Source: Acidimicrobiia bacterium | Lineage (GTDB): Bacteria; Acidobacteriota; Vicinamibacteria; Vicinamibacterales; UBA2999 | Length of the DNA: 64,000 nucleotides | Direction: 5' to 3' | NCBI GenBank assembly: GCA_016871275.1 | Contig: VFZG01000002.1 | Coordinates: 1 to 64,000 of the forward strand | In this document: piece by piece, positions 31,718-40,293 of the stretch | Layout: the number at the start of each line of letters is the position of its first letter | How positions within the stretch are numbered: the stretch's first letter is position 1 | The notes under the pieces: model-generated | Told to the model about the DNA's origin: nothing | The model's database searches: none | Seen by the model: the letters and a program-made list of their open reading frames with translations, nothing else | Program-made: the position numbers and the translations under genes

Positions 31718-32519
31718 CGTTTCATTTCGCTATGCGCCGGGCGCGCCGCTGGTGGTGGACGGGGTCACCGTCCGACTGTCGGACGGCGCGCTGGCCGGCA
31801 TCCTGGGCCCGAACGGATCGGGCAAGACGACGCTGCTCCGCCTGCTGAGCGGCACACGCCGGCCATCCTCCGGCCGGGTGCTGCTCGGAGCGCAGCCGCT
31901 CGACCGGCTGTCGCGACGCGACGCGGCACGCCAGATTGCGGTCGTGCCGCAGGAGACCGAGCTGGCGTTCGAGTACCGCGCCATTGAGATCGTGTTGATG
32001 GGCCGGCATCCTCATCTCGGTGTGTTCACGGTTGAAGGGCCGGACGATGTGCGAATCGCGACCGAGGCCATGGCCGCAACGGGCACCGGCCACCTGGCCG
32101 AGCGGCCGTTCCACGAATTGAGCGGCGGTGAAAAGCAACGGGTCGTCATCGCCGCCGCGCTGGCGCAATCCGCGGCTCTCTTGTTGCTGGACGAGCCCAC
32201 TGCCTCGCTCGACCTCGGCTACCAGCTGGAGATCTCGTCGCTGCTGCAGCACCTCAACCAGCAACGCGGCGTCACCATGGCGATCTCGACGCACGACCTG
32301 AACCTGGCCGCGTCCATCTGCCGCGAGTTGATCCTGATGCGCAACGGCAGGGTGCTGGCCTCGGGTCCGACCACCGACGTACTGACGCCCGACAACATCC
32401 GGCGTCTGTACGACGTGGAGGCCGACGTGCAGGTCAATAGCGAAACCGGACACACCACGGTCGTGCCGGTGCGCAAGGTCGTGCGGCCCTCCTCCGCCAG
32501 GGCTTCGGAGGGTCAATGA
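31686..32519 (+). CDS. btuD: Cobalamin/siderophore ABC transporter ATPase
   Basis: 277 aa, overlapping the receptor gene; alternative starts at 31692 (GTG) or 31701 (TTG). ABC motifs: Walker A GPNGSGKTTLLRLL, Q-loop IAVVPQETELAF, signature LSGGEKQRVVIAAAL, Walker B LLLLDEPTASLDLG, and H-loop ISTHDLNLA. It belongs to the FecE/FepC/BtuD group. The extreme C-terminus RPSSARASEGQ is encoded by a palindromic repeat (32487-32512) and is probably not part of the ancestral protein. The stop overlaps the btuC start (ATGA). Confidence 0.9.
   Translation: MWVRELLWADNVSFRYAPGAPLVVDGVTVRLSDGALAGILGPNGSGKTTLLRLLSGTRRPSSGRVLLGAQPLDRLSRRDAARQIAVVPQETELAFEYRAIEIVLMGRHPHLGVFTVEGPDDVRIATEAMAATGTGHLAERPFHELSGGEKQRVVIAAALAQSAALLLLDEPTASLDLGYQLEISSLLQHLNQQRGVTMAISTHDLNLAASICRELILMRNGRVLASGPTTDVLTPDNIRRLYDVEADVQVNSETGHTTVVPVRKVVRPSSARASEGQ
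32487..32512. repeat. Palindromic repeat at the 3' end of btuD
   Basis: CCCTCC followed by TCCGCCAGGGCTTCGGA and GGG forms an imperfect hairpin (CCTCCGCC...GGCTTCGGAGG) occupying the last codons of btuD, directly before the btuC start. It is related in style to family B. Confidence 0.55.
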
Positions 32520-33517
32520 GCATCCGCCGCCGGTTGGCGCTCGTCCTTGGCGGCTTCGCCATCTTCACGGCCGCCATCCTGACGTGGGCGCCGACGGTCG
32601 GCAGCACCGCAATCTCGCTGGCGCGCGCGTTCGACCGCTCGATCCCCTGGGAGTCGAATGTCGATGCGCAGATCTTCTTCGTGGCCCGCCTGCCGCGAGT
32701 GCTGGCCGGCGCGCTGGTCGGTGCTGCGCTTGCCGCCGCCGGCGTGGTGCTGCAGGCGCTGTTGCGCAATCCGCTGGCCACCCCGTTTACGCTCGGCGTC
32801 TCGGCGGGCGCATCGCTCGGGGCGATGCTGGCGGTGACCATGCAGCTCGAGTTCGGGCTGCTTGGCATCACCTCCATCCCGCTGGCGAGTTTCGCAGGCT
32901 CCCTGCTCGCCACCGGCATCGTCTACGCGCTCGCCGCGTCGCAGCGGCGCGGACTCTCGACCAACGTATTGCTGCTGGCGGGCGTCACGCTGAATGCGTT
33001 CTTTTCGGCGCTGATCCTGTTCGTGCAATACATTGCCGACTTCGCGGAAGCGCTCCGCGCGATACGATGGATGATGGGCGGCCTGGACGTGGCCAGCTAC
33101 ACGCCGATCGTGGCAGCGCTGCCATTCGTGCTGCTGGCGTTCGGCGCATTTGCCGTCATGCCGCGGACGTTGAACCTGTTGAGCATCGGTGCCGAAGCCG
33201 CATCGGCCAGGGGCGTGGAAGTGAAGACGGCGCAACGGGTCGCGTTCCTCAGCGCGTCACTGGCCACCGGCGCCGCCGTCTCGCTCGGCGGGCCGATCGG
33301 TTTCATCGGCATCGTCGTGCCGCACCTGGTGCGGCTGCTGGTCGGCGCCGACCATCGTATCGTCCTGCCGGCATCGGCGCTGTTCGGCGCGTCGTTCCTG
33401 GTGGTGTGCGATCTCGCCGCCAGAACCGTGATGTCGCCGCTCGAGATCCCGGTTGGGGTCGTCACGGCCTTGATTGGCGGACCGTTCTTCCTATGGCTGT
33501 TGGTGAAACGATCGTGA
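32516..33517 (+). CDS. btuC: Cobalamin ABC transporter permease (FecCD/BtuC family)
   Basis: 333 aa polytopic protein with about ten helices. Family motifs: FVARLPRVLAGALVGAALAAAG, the motif GALLRNPLATP in the form ALLRNPLATPFTLGVSAGAS, the coupling region MGGLDVASY, and GPIGFIGIVVPHLVRLLVGADHR near the C-terminus. It forms the inner-membrane pore with BtuD and receives substrate from BtuF. It starts inside the btuD stop and its own stop overlaps the btuF GTG start, so the three are translationally coupled. Confidence 0.92.
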   Translation: MSIRRRLALVLGGFAIFTAAILTWAPTVGSTAISLARAFDRSIPWESNVDAQIFFVARLPRVLAGALVGAALAAAGVVLQALLRNPLATPFTLGVSAGASLGAMLAVTMQLEFGLLGITSIPLASFAGSLLATGIVYALAASQRRGLSTNVLLLAGVTLNAFFSALILFVQYIADFAEALRAIRWMMGGLDVASYTPIVAALPFVLLAFGAFAVMPRTLNLLSIGAEAASARGVEVKTAQRVAFLSASLATGAAVSLGGPIGFIGIVVPHLVRLLVGADHRIVLPASALFGASFLVVCDLAARTVMSPLEIPVGVVTALIGGPFFLWLLVKRS

Positions 33518-34374
33518 CCAGGATTGGTTGGAAGTGGCGTCCGGCTCTCGCCGGACTGTTGGTGGCGGTGGCCGTCGCCACTGGCGCTGCACAGCCACCG
33601 CGCCGAATCATTTCACTCGTGCCGGCAGTGACCGAGATCCTGTTTGCGATTGGCGCCGGACCACACGTCGTCGCGGTCAGCAACTACGACGTCGAACCGC
33701 CGGAAGTCCGCTCGCTGCCCACCGTCGGCGCGCTGCTCGACCCCGATACCGAGCGGATCATCGCCATGAAGCCCGACCTGGTGATCACCTATGGCAGCCA
33801 GGACGACCTGAAGACGCAACTGACGCGGGTCAAGATCCCGTTCTTCGACTACCGTCACGGCGGGCTCGAGCACATCATCGCGACGATGCGCGCTCTGGGC
33901 GCGCGGACCGGCAACGTCAATCAAGCCGACCAGGCCGCGCGGTCGCTCCAGACCGCGATCGACGCGGTACGACAGCGCGTCGCCGGCAAACCGCGTCCGA
34001 GGACGCTGCTGGTATTCGGCCGGGAGCCGGGCAGCCTGCGCAACATCTACGCCAGCGCCGGCCGCGGGTTCCTGCACGACATGCTGGTGGCCGCCGGCGG
34101 CGAGGACGTGCTGGACGACATTGACAAGGAGTCGGCGCACATCAGTGCGGAGATTGTGCTCGCGCGCCCGCCGGACGTGATCATCGAACTCAACGCCGCG
34201 ACCCGCCTGAACGAGGCCGACCTGAAAAAGGTGGTCGATCCGTGGATGCGATTGTCGTCGGTGCCGGCCGTAAAGAACGGCCGCGTCATCGTCCTCACGG
34301 GACCGGGCATGACGGTTCCTGGGCCACGCGTCGCCGAAGGCGTGGAGAAGATAGCAAGGGCCCTTCACCCGTGA
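33514..34374 (+). CDS. btuF: Periplasmic cobalamin-binding protein
   Basis: 286 aa from a GTG at 33514 that overlaps the btuC stop (GTGA), giving a good signal peptide (MTRIGWKWRPALAGLLVAVA, cut after AAQ). An ATG at 33493 is less likely. Cluster A-type helical-backbone binding protein of the BtuF/FecB family: RIISLVPAVTEILFAIGAG at the start of the mature chain, PDLVITYGSQ, and the C-terminal lobe with DVIIELNA and VKNGRVIVL. It delivers corrinoid to BtuCD. Confidence 0.88.
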   Translation: MTRIGWKWRPALAGLLVAVAVATGAAQPPRRIISLVPAVTEILFAIGAGPHVVAVSNYDVEPPEVRSLPTVGALLDPDTERIIAMKPDLVITYGSQDDLKTQLTRVKIPFFDYRHGGLEHIIATMRALGARTGNVNQADQAARSLQTAIDAVRQRVAGKPRPRTLLVFGREPGSLRNIYASAGRGFLHDMLVAAGGEDVLDDIDKESAHISAEIVLARPPDVIIELNAATRLNEADLKKVVDPWMRLSSVPAVKNGRVIVLTGPGMTVPGPRVAEGVEKIARALHP

Positions 34375-34432
34375 CCCTTCGATTGCACTCAGGGTCACCA
34401 CGAGCGGAGTCAAGGAATGAGCGGAGTCGAAG
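34375..34432. repeat. Palindromic repeat cluster, family A, between two btuF-type genes
   Basis: CCCTTCGATTGCACTCAGGG (34375-34394) begins at the stop of btuF. Two opposite-orientation partial copies follow, GAGCGGAGTC (34402-34411) and TGAGCGGAGTCGAAG (34418-34432). The arms can pair into a long hairpin, which may terminate or attenuate transcription between the two binding-protein genes. Confidence 0.55.
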
Positions 34433-34458
34433 CCTCACAATCCCGTTCGTGTTTGCCG

Positions 34459-35241
34459 ATGTCTTACCCCACCAGGATCGTCTGCCTCACCGAGGAAACC
34501 ACCGAGACGCTGTACCTGCTCGGCGAAGGCGATCGCGTGGCCGGCATCTCGGGCTACACGGTGCGTCCGCCAGAGGCGCGGCAGAAGCCGAAGGTGTCAT
34601 CATTCCTGCGCGCGCGCTACGAGAAGATTGAGGCGCTGAAGCCGGACCTGGTGCTGGCGTTCTCGGATCTCCAGGCCGACATCACCACCGAGCTCGTCAA
34701 GCGCGGCTATCAGGTCTTCACGTTCAATCAGCGCAGCGTCGCAGAGATCCTGCAGATGATCCGCGTGCTCGCGGGCATCGTCGGCGTCGCGCACCAGGGC
34801 GAGGCGCTCGCGGCGCAATTCGAGCGCGGTCTCGACGCGATTCGCGAGCGCGCGGCGAAGCGCACGTGGCGTCCGAAGGTGTTCTTCGAGGAGTGGGACG
34901 ACCCGCTGATCAGCGGTATCCGCTGGACCGAGGAGCTGGTCGAGATCGCCGGCGGCGATCCCATCTTTCCGGAACTGGCCGGCGCCGGCCTCGCCAGGGA
35001 TCGCATCGTGACCACCGAGCAGGTCGTGTCGCGCTCCCCCGACATCATCATCGGATCGTGGTGCGGAAAGCCGGTTCGCAAGGAGCGGATTGCGTCGCGA
35101 CCGGGGTGGCAGGACGTGCCGGCCGTCAAGAACGGCCGCATCTACGAGGTGAAGTCTACCTATATCCTCCAGCCCGGCCCCGCCGCGTTGACCGAGGGAG
35201 TCGCCCAGATCGAGAGGATCATTGCCGCCGTGGCGGATTAA
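34459..35241 (+). CDS. Second BtuF-like cobalamin-binding protein without signal peptide
   Basis: 260 aa from the ATG at 34459; an upstream ATG at 34417 would start inside the repeat. It has the same fold as BtuF: RIVCLTEETTETLYLLGEGDRV, PDLVLAFSDLQADI, VFFEEWDDPLISGIRW, IIIGSWCGKPV and VKNGRIYEVKSTY. No signal peptide or membrane segment is present, so it would be cytoplasmic unless exported another way. Stand-alone leaderless homologues exist in other bacteria and are usually called cobalamin-binding protein. It lies at the distal end of the riboswitch operon. Confidence 0.78.
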   Translation: MSYPTRIVCLTEETTETLYLLGEGDRVAGISGYTVRPPEARQKPKVSSFLRARYEKIEALKPDLVLAFSDLQADITTELVKRGYQVFTFNQRSVAEILQMIRVLAGIVGVAHQGEALAAQFERGLDAIRERAAKRTWRPKVFFEEWDDPLISGIRWTEELVEIAGGDPIFPELAGAGLARDRIVTTEQVVSRSPDIIIGSWCGKPVRKERIASRPGWQDVPAVKNGRIYEVKSTYILQPGPAALTEGVAQIERIIAAVAD

Positions 35242-35250
35242 GATGATGAG

Positions 35251-36318
35251 ATGACCAGACTTGGATTTGCACTTCTTGTAACCCTCGTCGCCGCCGGATG
35301 TGGCGGCAACAGCGGCCCCGCCGCCACACCGGCACCCTCAGCCAACGCCTGGGCGGTGGTGAACGGCAAGGAAATCTCCAAGGACGACGTCGAGAAGGCG
35401 TATCGTCGCAACGCACCGGCGCCCGACCAGCCGCAGCCGTCGGAGGAAGAGGCCTACACGGCCAAGCTGAACCTGCTGAACGAGCTGATCGTTCAGGAGC
35501 TGCTGCTGAGCAAGGCGGCCGAGCTGAAAATCGAGCTGCCCGCCGCGGAGCTCGACAAGGGGTACGAAGAAGCGAAGAAAGACATCGCGCCGGCGCAGTA
35601 CGAGGCGGAGCTCAAGCAGCGCAACCTGACCGCCGCGGACATGAAGGAAGACCTGCGCCGCAACCTGCTTGCACAGAAGGTGGTCGACCAGGAAGTGGTC
35701 GCCAAGGCGACGCCGGCCGATCAGGAAGTCACGTCGTTCTTCGAAACCAACAAGGCGCAGTTCAACCGCACCGAGGACGCGATTCGCCTGGCGCAAATCG
35801 TGATCACCCCGGTCCGCGAACCGCAGCGCACCAACCGCTCGGGTGACGATGCGTCGACGGCGCAGGAAGCGACCGCCAAGGCGCAGATGATCATGCAGCG
35901 GCTCAAGGACGGGGTGCCGTTCGGCGACCTCGCGGCTGACTTCTCCGAAGACGGTGAGTCGGCGCAGCGCGGCGGCGATCTTGGCTTCGTGCCGGTGTCG
36001 GCACTGCGCCAGGCGCCGGCACAGCTATCGAACGCGGTGATGAAGGCGAACCCAGGCCAGGTGCAGCTGGTCAGCAACAACGGCGCGCACACCATCGTGC
36101 TGGTGGTCGCAAAGGACAAGGCCGGCCAGAAGGACCTGAGCATGCCTGAGGTCAAGGAAGGCATCACGTCGATGCTGAAGAACCGCCGCGAGCAGTTGCT
36201 GCGCGCGTCGTACCTGACCAACCTGCGGAACGACGCGCAGGTCAACAACCTGCTCGCGAAGCAGATCGCACAGTCTGGCGGCAAGGTGCCGGCGGCGGCA
36301 CCGGCCGCCAAGCCGTAG
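35251..36318 (+). CDS. Periplasmic PpiC-type peptidyl-prolyl isomerase lipoprotein
   Basis: 355 aa. Lipoprotein signal MTRLGFALLVTLVAAGC, with lipidated Cys17. A SurA-type N-terminal helical domain (residues 35-165: VVNGKEISKDDVEKAYRR, NELIVQELLLSKAAELKI) is followed by a parvulin domain (about 175-300): RLAQIVITPV, AKAQMIMQRLKDGVPFGDLA, SEDGESAQRGGDLGFV. The end is an Ala/Pro tail. It probably helps fold outer-membrane proteins such as the nearby TonB receptor. It starts nine bases after the second btuF-like gene. Confidence 0.88.
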   Translation: MTRLGFALLVTLVAAGCGGNSGPAATPAPSANAWAVVNGKEISKDDVEKAYRRNAPAPDQPQPSEEEAYTAKLNLLNELIVQELLLSKAAELKIELPAAELDKGYEEAKKDIAPAQYEAELKQRNLTAADMKEDLRRNLLAQKVVDQEVVAKATPADQEVTSFFETNKAQFNRTEDAIRLAQIVITPVREPQRTNRSGDDASTAQEATAKAQMIMQRLKDGVPFGDLAADFSEDGESAQRGGDLGFVPVSALRQAPAQLSNAVMKANPGQVQLVSNNGAHTIVLVVAKDKAGQKDLSMPEVKEGITSMLKNRREQLLRASYLTNLRNDAQVNNLLAKQIAQSGGKVPAAAPAAKP

Positions 36319-36340
36319 CAGGGACGTCGCGCGGCGCGGC

Positions 36341-36778
36341 CTAGCTGCCCAGGGCCTTCAACCAGTCCTGCGCGAGGGACCGCGCCGCGTCAACGGCCGG
36401 CTTGCCGGCGCGAAACAAATACTTCCAATGCGGGTCTTGACGTTCGTAGTCCGCATTGACGGAGACCATCCGGCCGTGCGTCTTCGTCGAGGCCGCTGAG
36501 TAGTCGACCGTCGCCGACAGCGTCAGGAACTCACGCAGCCGCTTTGCAACCGGCGCCTTTGGATCAGCGGGATGGTCGTTCTCCCATTGCGCAACCTGCT
36601 GCGCCAGCTCTTTGGCCTGTGCCTGCGCGTTCTGCTTCAGCGCCGCGTCGACCAGCGCCGGGTTTCCGGCCTTGCCCGCGCCCGCCATCTGCTTTCGCCT
36701 GTCCGCGCCGCTCGTTTGCGCGGCCACCGGGGCAGCCACCATCGCCGCAATCGCGACGGCCGAAACCATGAGCTTCAT
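36341..36778 (-). CDS. Secreted hypothetical protein
   Basis: 145 aa from the ATG at 36778 (a GTG at 36784 is possible). Signal peptide MKLMVSAVAIAAMVAAPVAAQ. The mature part is helical and rich in Ala, Gln and Lys, with QAKELAQQVAQWENDHPADP, then SATVDYSAASTKTHGRMVSV and YLFRAGKPAVDAAR. I do not recognise the family. It converges on the PpiC gene with only 22 bases between stops and is downstream of mqnD on the same strand. Confidence 0.6.
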   Translation of the reverse strand: MKLMVSAVAIAAMVAAPVAAQTSGADRRKQMAGAGKAGNPALVDAALKQNAQAQAKELAQQVAQWENDHPADPKAPVAKRLREFLTLSATVDYSAASTKTHGRMVSVNADYERQDPHWKYLFRAGKPAVDAARSLAQDWLKALGS

Positions 36779-36820
36779 GGGCACACATACCAGCCGAATT
36801 GCGGAGCCGGCAGACGCCGG

Positions 36821-37630
36821 TCACACAAACAGCGGCCGCGCCGGATCGGCCGGCGGAAAGACCCCCTCGCGCCGTCCCCACTCCAGCATGGTCCTGACCG
36901 CGCGCTCATCGAGCGCGCGGGTGTACTCGTTCACGTACAACGCAATGTGCCGTTTGGTGACGTCGGGATCCATCTCCCGGGCGTGCGCGGCCACATAGCC
37001 GCGGCTGGCATCAGGATGCGCAAACGCGTAGTCCACGCTCGCCTTCAGCGCGGCGTCCACCCGCGGTGCCAGGTGCGCGAGATCGCGGCGAACGGCGATC
37101 GCCGCCAGCGGCAGAGGCGAGCGCATGCGTTCCTCCCAGACACTGCCAAGATCGACCAGCAGCGTCAGGCCTTTCCGCTCGAACGTGAAGCGGCCTTCGT
37201 GAATCAGCACGCCGCAATCGACGTCGCCGCGCAGCACGGCATCTTCAATCTGATCGAATCGCATCACCACCGTGTCGAAACGCCCCAACTGGCGCAGCAA
37301 CAAGGCGGCGGTCGTTCGTTCACCGGGAATCGCCACCCGCCCGCCGACGTGGCGTTTAGACCGGGCGACGACAATGGGGCCGACGCCGAACCCGGCCGCG
37401 CCTCCGGCCCGCAGCAGCACCAGCCGATCCGCCAGCCCGTGTCCGTAGGCGTTGATCGACACCTTGGTGACCTCCGCCGCGGGCGTCGCCGCTCGAATGT
37501 TGAGCGCCTCGATGTCGTCGAGATGCGCCGTGACCGCCGGACTGTCAACCAGCCCATGCACGATGGCGTGGAACGCGAAGGTATCGTTGGGACAGGGCGA
37601 GAACGCGAAGTTCAGCGGCGATCGATCCAC
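36821..37630 (-). CDS. mqnD: 1,4-dihydroxy-6-naphthoate synthase
   Basis: 269 aa. A GTG at 37630 is chosen: AGGAGG lies ten bases upstream and it reads VDRSPLNFAFSPCPNDTFAF, the family's opening. MqnD is a periplasmic-binding-protein-like enzyme converting cyclic dehypoxanthinyl futalosine to the naphthoate ring. Supporting motifs are SPCPNDTF, KVSINAYG, GVGPIVVAR, the catalytic-His region CGVLIHEGRFTF, and LPLAAIAVRRDL. It overlaps the end of mqnB by 19 bases and is co-transcribed with it. Confidence 0.9.
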   Translation of the reverse strand: MDRSPLNFAFSPCPNDTFAFHAIVHGLVDSPAVTAHLDDIEALNIRAATPAAEVTKVSINAYGHGLADRLVLLRAGGAAGFGVGPIVVARSKRHVGGRVAIPGERTTAALLLRQLGRFDTVVMRFDQIEDAVLRGDVDCGVLIHEGRFTFERKGLTLLVDLGSVWEERMRSPLPLAAIAVRRDLAHLAPRVDAALKASVDYAFAHPDASRGYVAAHAREMDPDVTKRHIALYVNEYTRALDERAVRTMLEWGRREGVFPPADPARPLFV

Positions 37631-38232
37631 GCGAGCAGCGCCTCCTGAGCGGCCCCGGCCGCCTCCCGCAATCGCCACGACCTGACGTCGCGGTTGGTGG
37701 CCAGGTTGCTGATGCCGCGGACTTCACCGACCGGGACGTTCATCAGGTGCGCAACGTGGGCGATCGCCGCGCCCTCCATGCTCTCAACCGCGCCGCCGGT
37801 TCGCGCCGCAATCGCCCGCGCGACGCTGTCGATGCCGCTACAGGTGGACACGGTGACGAACTTCACGCGGCGTTCGACCGGGAACACCTGCATCGGCAAG
37901 TCGTTGTAGATCGGCGCCGCACCGGGCACCACCGGGAAGCCAAGCGCCTTCATGTCCAGGAACCCCGATGGGCTGGCGGCGCCAAGATCGCCGTAGCACT
38001 CCTCGCCGGCGCACACCACCTCGCCGACGTTGAGGCCTGAACCGGGATACGAGCCGCCGACGCCACACACCACCACCGCACGCGGACTGGACTGGGCGAT
38101 CGCGACGGTGACCGCGTGCGCCGCGTTCACCGGGCCGACGCCGGTCACGACGACCTTGACGTCATCACGGCCGGCCAGCCGCTCGCGCAACAGCGCGCCT
38201 TCAAACGCGGTGGCCACCGGCACCAGCAGCAT
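37612..38232 (-). CDS. mqnB: Futalosine hydrolase
   Basis: 206 aa nucleoside-phosphorylase-fold enzyme that removes hypoxanthine from futalosine (or the adenine equivalent). Motifs: MLLVPVATAFEGALL, VVVTGVGPVNAAHA, VVVCGVGGSYPG, the base-binding VESMEGAAIAHVAHLMNVP, and VRGISNLATNRD with the catalytic Asp. Length is typical. With mqnE at 28 kb this places the organism in the futalosine menaquinone route; mqnA and mqnC are not in this window. It diverges from moxR. Confidence 0.9.
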   Translation of the reverse strand: MLLVPVATAFEGALLRERLAGRDDVKVVVTGVGPVNAAHAVTVAIAQSSPRAVVVCGVGGSYPGSGLNVGEVVCAGEECYGDLGAASPSGFLDMKALGFPVVPGAAPIYNDLPMQVFPVERRVKFVTVSTCSGIDSVARAIAARTGGAVESMEGAAIAHVAHLMNVPVGEVRGISNLATNRDVRSWRLREAAGAAQEALLAWIDRR

Positions 38233-38267
38233 CTCGCAAGCATAGCTGATGGCGATACACTGGCGCG

Positions 38268-39146
38268 GTGAAGACCGTCTCGGAAGTGCAGGCGCGGCTC
38301 GCGGAGCACCACTACGTCGCCGATCGGTCGTTGGCCGTGTCGGTGTTCCTGGCCATGCAGCTCGAACGGCCGCTGTTTCTCGAAGGCGAAGCCGGCGTCG
38401 GCAAGACCTCGCTCGCGGCCGCGATTGCCGCGGCGAGCGGCACCGAGTTGATCCGCCTGCAGTGTTACGAAGGCCTCGATATCAGCCACGCCGTTTACGA
38501 ATGGGACCATGCGCGGCAGATCCTCGAGCTGCGCCTGCTCGAGGCGGGCGGCGGGATCGATCGCGCCTCGGCCCGGAAGGCGCTCTACAGCGATGCGTTC
38601 CTGCTGAAGCGGCCGTTGCTGCAGGCGATCGATCCGTCGCGCACGCGACCGGCGGTGTTGCTGATCGACGAGATCGACCGCGCCGACGAGGAGTTCGAAG
38701 GCTACCTGCTCGAACTGCTGTCGGAGTTCCAGGTGACGATCCCCGAGCTCGGCACGGTCCGGGCCAGCCATCCGCCAATCGTCATCCTGACCTCGAACCG
38801 CACGCGCGAAGTGCACGACGCGTTGAAGCGGCGCTGCCTGTACCAGTGGATCGACTATCCATCGCTCGACAAGGAACTCACCATCGTCAAGACGCGCGTG
38901 CCGCAGGCGGCCGCGAGGCTGGCGGCGCAGGTGACCAGGGTGGTCCAGGAACTGCGCGCGCGCGAGCTCTACAAGGTGCCGGGCGTGTCGGAGACGATCG
39001 ATTGGGTGGCGGCGCTCACGGCGCTCGACCGGCAGTCGCTCGATGTCGACACGGCCGGTGAGACGCTCGGTGTGGTGCTGAAGGCCAAGGAAGATGTCGA
39101 TGCGGTGCGCGGCGGCGTGCTGGCCGAACTGATCTCCAGGGTCTGA
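38268..39146 (+). CDS. MoxR/CoxD-type AAA+ ATPase
   Basis: 292 aa from a GTG at 38268. Walker A GEAGVGKTSLAAAI, Walker B VLLIDEIDRADEEFEG, sensor 1 ILTSNRTREVHDALKRR, and the hallmark RLQCYEGLDISHAVYEW. In cox clusters this ATPase (CoxD) works with a VWA protein (CoxE) to mature the Mo-S-Cu or Mo active site of the hydroxylase. Its position directly before coxE (one base between genes) and opposite coxSLM supports that role. Confidence 0.9.
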   Translation: MKTVSEVQARLAEHHYVADRSLAVSVFLAMQLERPLFLEGEAGVGKTSLAAAIAAASGTELIRLQCYEGLDISHAVYEWDHARQILELRLLEAGGGIDRASARKALYSDAFLLKRPLLQAIDPSRTRPAVLLIDEIDRADEEFEGYLLELLSEFQVTIPELGTVRASHPPIVILTSNRTREVHDALKRRCLYQWIDYPSLDKELTIVKTRVPQAAARLAAQVTRVVQELRARELYKVPGVSETIDWVAALTALDRQSLDVDTAGETLGVVLKAKEDVDAVRGGVLAELISRV

Positions 39147-39147
39147 G

Positions 39148-40293
39148 GTGTCGTACTTCGTCGATAACCTGGTGGCGCTTGGCCGCGCGTTGCGGCGCGC
39201 CGGCCTGCCGATCGGCACCGATCGGTTGATGACGCTGACGGAGGCGCTGCAGTTCATCGATCTCAGTTCCGAGGAGGACGTCCGCGCGGCGTGTCTCGCG
39301 GTGCTGGTGCAGCGGCCCGAAGATCTGCCGGTCTTCGAGCAGGCGTTCCACCACTACCGCGGTCAGGCGGCTGACAGTGACGGGGCTGAACAGGCCGGGA
39401 TGTCACACGACACGCTGATCCTGCGGACCTGGAGCGACCTGGATCGTCTGGCGGACAAGGACTTCTCGGAGTTGTCGGACGACGAGCGCGCAGCCGTTCG
39501 CGCCGCGCTGGCCCGGTTGACGTGGAATGTCGACGATCACCGTAGCCGGCGATGGATCGCCGGCCGGGGCCGACGGATTGACCTGCGGCGCGCGCTGCAG
39601 CGCAGCCTGCGCACCGGCGGCGACATCACCACGCTGCCCCGCCGTCAACGTCGCATTCGGCCGCGCCCAATCGTCCTGCTGTGCGACGTCAGCGGCTCGA
39701 TGGAGCTGTACACGCGCACGCTGTTGCTGTTCGCCCACACGTTGTCGAGAGCCAGGGGCGGTGTGGAGGCTTTCCTGTTCGCGACCCGGCTGACGCGCGT
39801 CACCCACGAACTGCGCGCCGCGGCACCAGACGCCGCCATGGCCGCGGTGTCGCAATCCGTTCGCGATTGGTCTGGCGGGACCCGCATTGGCGATTCGCTG
39901 CGGGTGTTCCACCAGCGATGGCGGCGCCGCACGCTCCACGGCAACGCGGTGGTGATTCTCGTCTCGGATGGCTGGGACCGGGGCGACCCGCAGGAACTGC
40001 GAGACCAGATCGCGCGCCTGCAGCGCAGTTGCCACCGCCTCATCTGGCTGAATCCCCTGATCGGCACCATCGACTATGCACCGCTGACGCGCGGCCTGCA
40101 GGCGGCGCTGCCCTTCGTGGACGACTTCCTGCCGGTGCGCACGCTTCGGGACGTTCGCGAACTCGCGTTACACTTGGGCGCTCTGACCCGCCATGGACGT
40201 CACCGGAACGTACACCTTCGCCGCGCCGCCGCAGCGCGTCTGGGATCTGATGATGGACCCGGCCGCGATCGCCTCCTGCATCCCGGGATGTGA
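39148..40293 (+). CDS. coxE: VWA-domain protein, CoxE-type maturation factor
   Basis: 381 aa from a GTG at 39148. The N-terminal helical part (VALGRALRRAGLPIGTDRL) is typical of CoxE. The VWA domain near residues 175-340 has the MIDAS motif DVSGSMELYTRTLL, the GGTRIGDSL loop and VVILVSDGWDRGD. It partners the upstream MoxR ATPase. The last 33 codons overlap the coxG start in another frame (40193-40293), and their composition (HGRHRNVHLRRAAAARL) suggests the C-terminus extends beyond the usual end. Confidence 0.88.
   Translation: MSYFVDNLVALGRALRRAGLPIGTDRLMTLTEALQFIDLSSEEDVRAACLAVLVQRPEDLPVFEQAFHHYRGQAADSDGAEQAGMSHDTLILRTWSDLDRLADKDFSELSDDERAAVRAALARLTWNVDDHRSRRWIAGRGRRIDLRRALQRSLRTGGDITTLPRRQRRIRPRPIVLLCDVSGSMELYTRTLLLFAHTLSRARGGVEAFLFATRLTRVTHELRAAAPDAAMAAVSQSVRDWSGGTRIGDSLRVFHQRWRRRTLHGNAVVILVSDGWDRGDPQELRDQIARLQRSCHRLIWLNPLIGTIDYAPLTRGLQAALPFVDDFLPVRTLRDVRELALHLGALTRHGRHRNVHLRRAAAARLGSDDGPGRDRLLHPGM

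Noticed and set aside
32584-33513. Upstream extension of the btuF frame through btuC
   Set aside because: The extension is an out-of-frame reading of btuC. The GTG at 33514 overlapping the btuC stop begins a good signal peptide.
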